Position numbers and translations under genes: made by a program | Source of the DNA: Deltaproteobacteria bacterium | GTDB taxonomy: Bacteria > Desulfobacterota > Desulfobulbia > Desulfobulbales > BM004 | NCBI GenBank assembly: GCA_019312695.1 | Contig: JAFDCT010000313.1 | Location: 1-8,222, forward strand | Direction of reading: 5' to 3' | DNA length: 8,222 bases | Shown here: one piece after another, positions 6,715 through 8,222 of the stretch | How the letters are laid out: the number at the start of each line of letters is the position of its first letter | Numbering within the stretch: position 1 is the first letter of the stretch | The notes under the pieces: generated by a model | The model's input: the letters and a program-made list of their open reading frames with translations, nothing else | Told to the model about the DNA's origin: nothing | Database searches by the model: none

Positions 6715-6729
6715 TACCACAATGTGGTA
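6715..6729. promoter_or_regulatory. Operator-like palindrome, copy 1
   Basis: TACCACAATGTGGTA is a perfect inverted repeat of seven-base arms (TACCACA and TGTGGTA) around a single A. A second copy differing at one position lies 57 bp to the right, centre to centre. Two copies in one intergenic region suggest a dimeric transcription factor site. The cognate regulator is not in the window and I do not match the motif to a known consensus. Confidence 0.55.
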
Positions 6730-6771
6730 CAAAATTTGTTGCCATATATTACAAACTATGTCAATAGTAAT

Positions 6772-6786
6772 TACCACAATGTGATA
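6772..6786. promoter_or_regulatory. Operator-like palindrome, copy 2
   Basis: TACCACAATGTGATA matches copy 1 at 14 of 15 positions; the single change breaks one pair in the right arm. The centre-to-centre spacing of 57 bp is about five and a half helical turns. It lies upstream of both candidate promoters, so it could act as a distal activator site or a looping repressor site. Confidence 0.5.
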
Positions 6787-6908
6787 TATTAATTTTAAAA
6801 CTACCAATAATAATTTTTCATATTTTATAATAATTATAAAAAAACACTTACAACCCTCTGAGTTTGCCGATCTGAATCATTATCCATTAATAAACTTGAA
6901 GACCGGAA

Positions 6909-6930
6909 AAGACCGTACGGTTTTCTTTAT
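6909..6930 (+). repeat. ACCGTACGGT palindrome followed by a T-rich run
   Basis: A perfect ten-base palindrome at 6912-6921 can extend to a six-pair stem (AAGACC with GGTTTT, one G-U pair) with a GTAC loop, followed by TTTTCTTTAT. It resembles a weak intrinsic terminator on the plus strand, but no gene lies upstream on that strand within this gap. An operator or an attenuator-like element is also possible. Confidence 0.28.
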
Positions 6931-6942
6931 AATTCCAGGTAA

Positions 6943-6972
6943 TTGATAAAAAAGCTGGTTGTGGGATAAAAT
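6943..6972 (+). promoter_or_regulatory. Rightward promoter of the cytochrome operon
   Basis: TTGATA (6943-6948, five of six) and TAAAAT (6967-6972, five of six) are separated by 18 bases. The predicted start near 6979 would give a leader of about 25 bases that includes the AAGGAG site at 6985-6990. Good motif agreement and position, not tested. Confidence 0.45.
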
Positions 6973-6984
6973 GTTCCTCACCGA

Positions 6985-6990
6985 AAGGAG
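6985..6990 (+). promoter_or_regulatory. Ribosome binding site of the cytochrome gene
   Basis: AAGGAG lies 13 bases before the ATG at 7004. The match is strong but the spacing is longer than usual. No closer in-frame start exists, so it still supports 7004. Confidence 0.5.
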
Positions 6991-7003
6991 ACAGACAGCA
7001 TAA

Positions 7004-7477
7004 ATGAAAAATCATGTATTGCGACCTCTCTGGGTAGTTCTTATCGGTGTTGCCCTGCTTTTAATAGTGCGACACTTCATAGTACCCAAAGATTTTGGCG
7101 TTGAAGAAGGCGGGAACTTTACTTACAACTATCATCGGCTTTCAAGTACCGATGAATGGAAAAACTTCAAGGTAAAATACAGGGGTAAGGAGTATTGCCA
7201 GGAGTGCCATGAAGAAAATGTTGAATCCCTGCTCGATTCACCCCATGAAATAATCGAGTGTGAAAACTGCCACGGGCCGGCCATAGATCATCCAGACAAT
7301 CCTGAAGCACTGGCAATTGATACCAGCAGAGCCCAATGCCTCAGGTGTCATGCTTATCTGCCCTACCCCACCAGCCAGCGTTCAGAACTTCCCGGTATCA
7401 ATCCCCAAGATCACAATCCCGGTGAAAATTGCGTTGATTGCCATAATCCGCATAACCCCGATTTGGAGAATATGTAA
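7004..7477 (+). CDS. Membrane-anchored tetraheme cytochrome c
   Basis: This periplasmic electron carrier has 157 residues. An uncleaved-looking N-terminal helix (about 9-27) anchors it. Four c-type heme-binding CXXCH motifs follow: CQECH (65-69), CENCH (86-90), CLRCH (112-116) and CVDCH (143-147). Extra histidines such as His81 (SPH), His96, His137 and His150 are candidates for distal heme ligands, which would make the hemes bis-His and low-potential. The next gene, a Tat-exported ferredoxin, starts on the last base of this stop codon, so the two are one transcription unit. By analogy with multiheme-cytochrome/NrfC/NrfD assemblies it probably passes electrons between a quinone-linked complex and periplasmic partners. 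Direction of flow and partners are unknown, and I cannot assign a specific named complex. Confidence 0.9.
   Translation: MKNHVLRPLWVVLIGVALLLIVRHFIVPKDFGVEEGGNFTYNYHRLSSTDEWKNFKVKYRGKEYCQECHEENVESLLDSPHEIIECENCHGPAIDHPDNPEALAIDTSRAQCLRCHAYLPYPTSQRSELPGINPQDHNPGENCVDCHNPHNPDLENM
7465..7468 (+). promoter_or_regulatory. Ribosome binding site of the ferredoxin gene
   Basis: GGAG lies eight bases before the ATG at 7477, inside the end of the cytochrome gene. It fixes the ferredoxin start at the TAATG junction. Confidence 0.55.
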
Positions 7478-8222
7478 TGAGTTGCTCTCGTCGTGATTTT
7501 TTAAAAAATACCTTTAAAACCACTCTGGCTTCAGCCCTGCCGCTTTCAGCCTTTAGAATGCTGAGTCCGGCTGAAGTGAAGGCCTATATGGGTGATTCTT
7601 CCATCCGCTGGGTTTTTTTGGTGGACACGAAAAAATGCGTGGGGTGCGGTCTCTGCGTCAAGGCCTGTAAAAATGAGAATGAAATCCCCTATGATCCGCC
7701 TATTACCAGAACATGGGTTGAGCGATACGTCCTGATGAAAAACGGCCAGGCCCATATCGAATCACCATACGGCGGCAGGGATGGCTACACGGATACAAAA
7801 ATACGTGAAAATGAGATACCGCCTGAGCAGATTGCCAAGGGGTTCTTTGTACCGAAACTTTGCAACCAGTGCAAAAAACCGGCCTGTGTTCAGGTCTGCC
7901 CGGTTGGTGCTACCTACCAGACCCAAGATGGGGTTGTGCTTGTCGATCGCAAATGGTGCATCGGCTGCGGCTATTGCATCATGGCATGTCCCTACGGCAT
8001 GCGTTTTTTCCATCCCATCCATAGAGTCGCAGAAAAATGCACGTTCTGCTATCACAGAATCAAAAATGGAATGAAAACGGCCTGCGTACAAAACTGCCCT
8101 TTTGGCGCCCGCCGCATAGGGAATCTGAAAGATCCCAATGATCCTGTGACCAAGGTAATCATGAACGAACGTGTATCTGTCTTAAAAGATGAATATGGCA
8201 CAAAACCCCAGGTCTATTATAT
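7477..8222 (+). CDS. Tat-exported four-[4Fe-4S] ferredoxin subunit (NrfC/PsrB/DsrO-like), 3' truncated
   Basis: This is the iron-sulfur electron-transfer subunit of a periplasmic respiratory complex; about 248 codons are visible and the frame stays open at the window edge. The N-terminus carries a classic twin-arginine motif SRRDFLK (4-10) and a hydrophobic stretch to about residue 29. All 16 cluster cysteines are present in four sets: CVGCGLCVKAC (54-64), CNQC-C-C (129, 132, 137, 141), CIGCGYCIMAC (161-171), and Cys188, 191, 203 and 207. This spacing is typical of the beta subunits of the molybdopterin/NrfC family. The start at 7477 overlaps the cytochrome stop by one base and has a GGAG site. 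The pairing with a cytochrome suggests an NrfD/PsrC-like membrane protein next, outside the window. Which reductase or oxidase it serves cannot be told. Confidence 0.92.
   Translation, partial: MSCSRRDFLKNTFKTTLASALPLSAFRMLSPAEVKAYMGDSSIRWVFLVDTKKCVGCGLCVKACKNENEIPYDPPITRTWVERYVLMKNGQAHIESPYGGRDGYTDTKIRENEIPPEQIAKGFFVPKLCNQCKKPACVQVCPVGATYQTQDGVVLVDRKWCIGCGYCIMACPYGMRFFHPIHRVAEKCTFCYHRIKNGMKTACVQNCPFGARRIGNLKDPNDPVTKVIMNERVSVLKDEYGTKPQVYY

Larger units (their letters stand above)
6590..7003. other. AT-rich divergent intergenic region with operator-like palindromes
   Basis: This 414-bp region separates the DUF2339-like gene from the cytochrome operon. No plausible gene is present; the longest short frames, such as an ATG at 6663, stop within about 15 codons. 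It contains a leftward promoter near the left end, two near-identical 15-bp palindromes in the middle, a TATAAT without a matching -35 at 6826-6831, a GC-containing palindrome at 6912-6921 and a rightward promoter near the right end. Its base composition is much more AT-rich than that of the flanking genes, typical of a regulated divergent promoter region. Confidence 0.55.

Noticed and set aside
6748..6771. Additional dyad ATTAC / GTAAT and ACTAT / ATAGT between the two palindromes
   Set aside because: The arms are five bases, AT-rich and mutually exclusive in pairing; chance is sufficient.
7762..8091. Frames on both strands within the ferredoxin gene
   Set aside because: The ferredoxin frame contains all 16 cluster cysteines and a Tat signal, so the overlapping frames are shadows.

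Overview
The window looks like chromosomal DNA from an anaerobically respiring Gram-negative bacterium. A Desulfobacterota (deltaproteobacterial) member is my best guess. This is inferred from moderate GC, a lipoprotein and Tat signals, a periplasmic multiheme cytochrome c, a Tat-exported four-cluster ferredoxin and a NosL-type copper protein. No rRNA or other marker is present, so the taxonomic call is weak. I see no tRNA, rRNA, CRISPR array, insertion sequence or phage gene.

Left edge (1-363): the start of a leftward gene is cut off by the window edge. It has a strong ribosome binding site and a convincing promoter, and it diverges from the first operon across about 317 bp of AT-rich non-coding DNA.

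NosL-centred operon (364-4743, + strand), six genes in order: a TlpA-like thioredoxin lipoprotein, a NosL family protein, a small one-helix protein with a conserved-looking Cys/His/Pro-rich tail, a MacB/FtsX-like ABC permease, its LolD/MacB-type ATPase, and an eight-helix membrane protein with paired cysteines (Cys-Cys and CPFC). No nosZ, nosD, nosF or nosY homologue is visible. The likely theme is envelope copper or thiol handling: the thioredoxin keeps cysteines reduced, NosL binds Cu(I), and the ABC pair and multi-Cys membrane protein move or hand over metal or a ligand. The client enzyme is not in the window.

Convergent gene (6589-4727, - strand): a large DUF2339-like polytopic membrane protein with an N-terminal coiled coil. 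Its 3' end overlaps that of the preceding operon by 17 bp.

Intergenic region 6590-7003: very AT-rich and divergent. It carries two near-identical 15-bp palindromes (operator candidates), a leftward promoter for the DUF2339-like gene and a rightward promoter for the last operon.

Respiratory operon (7004 to beyond the right edge, + strand): a membrane-anchored tetraheme cytochrome c overlaps by one base a Tat-signal, four-[4Fe-4S] ferredoxin of the NrfC/PsrB/DsrO type, which runs off the window. Such pairs normally precede a NrfD/PsrC-like quinone-reacting membrane subunit, so this is probably a quinone-linked periplasmic electron-transfer complex.
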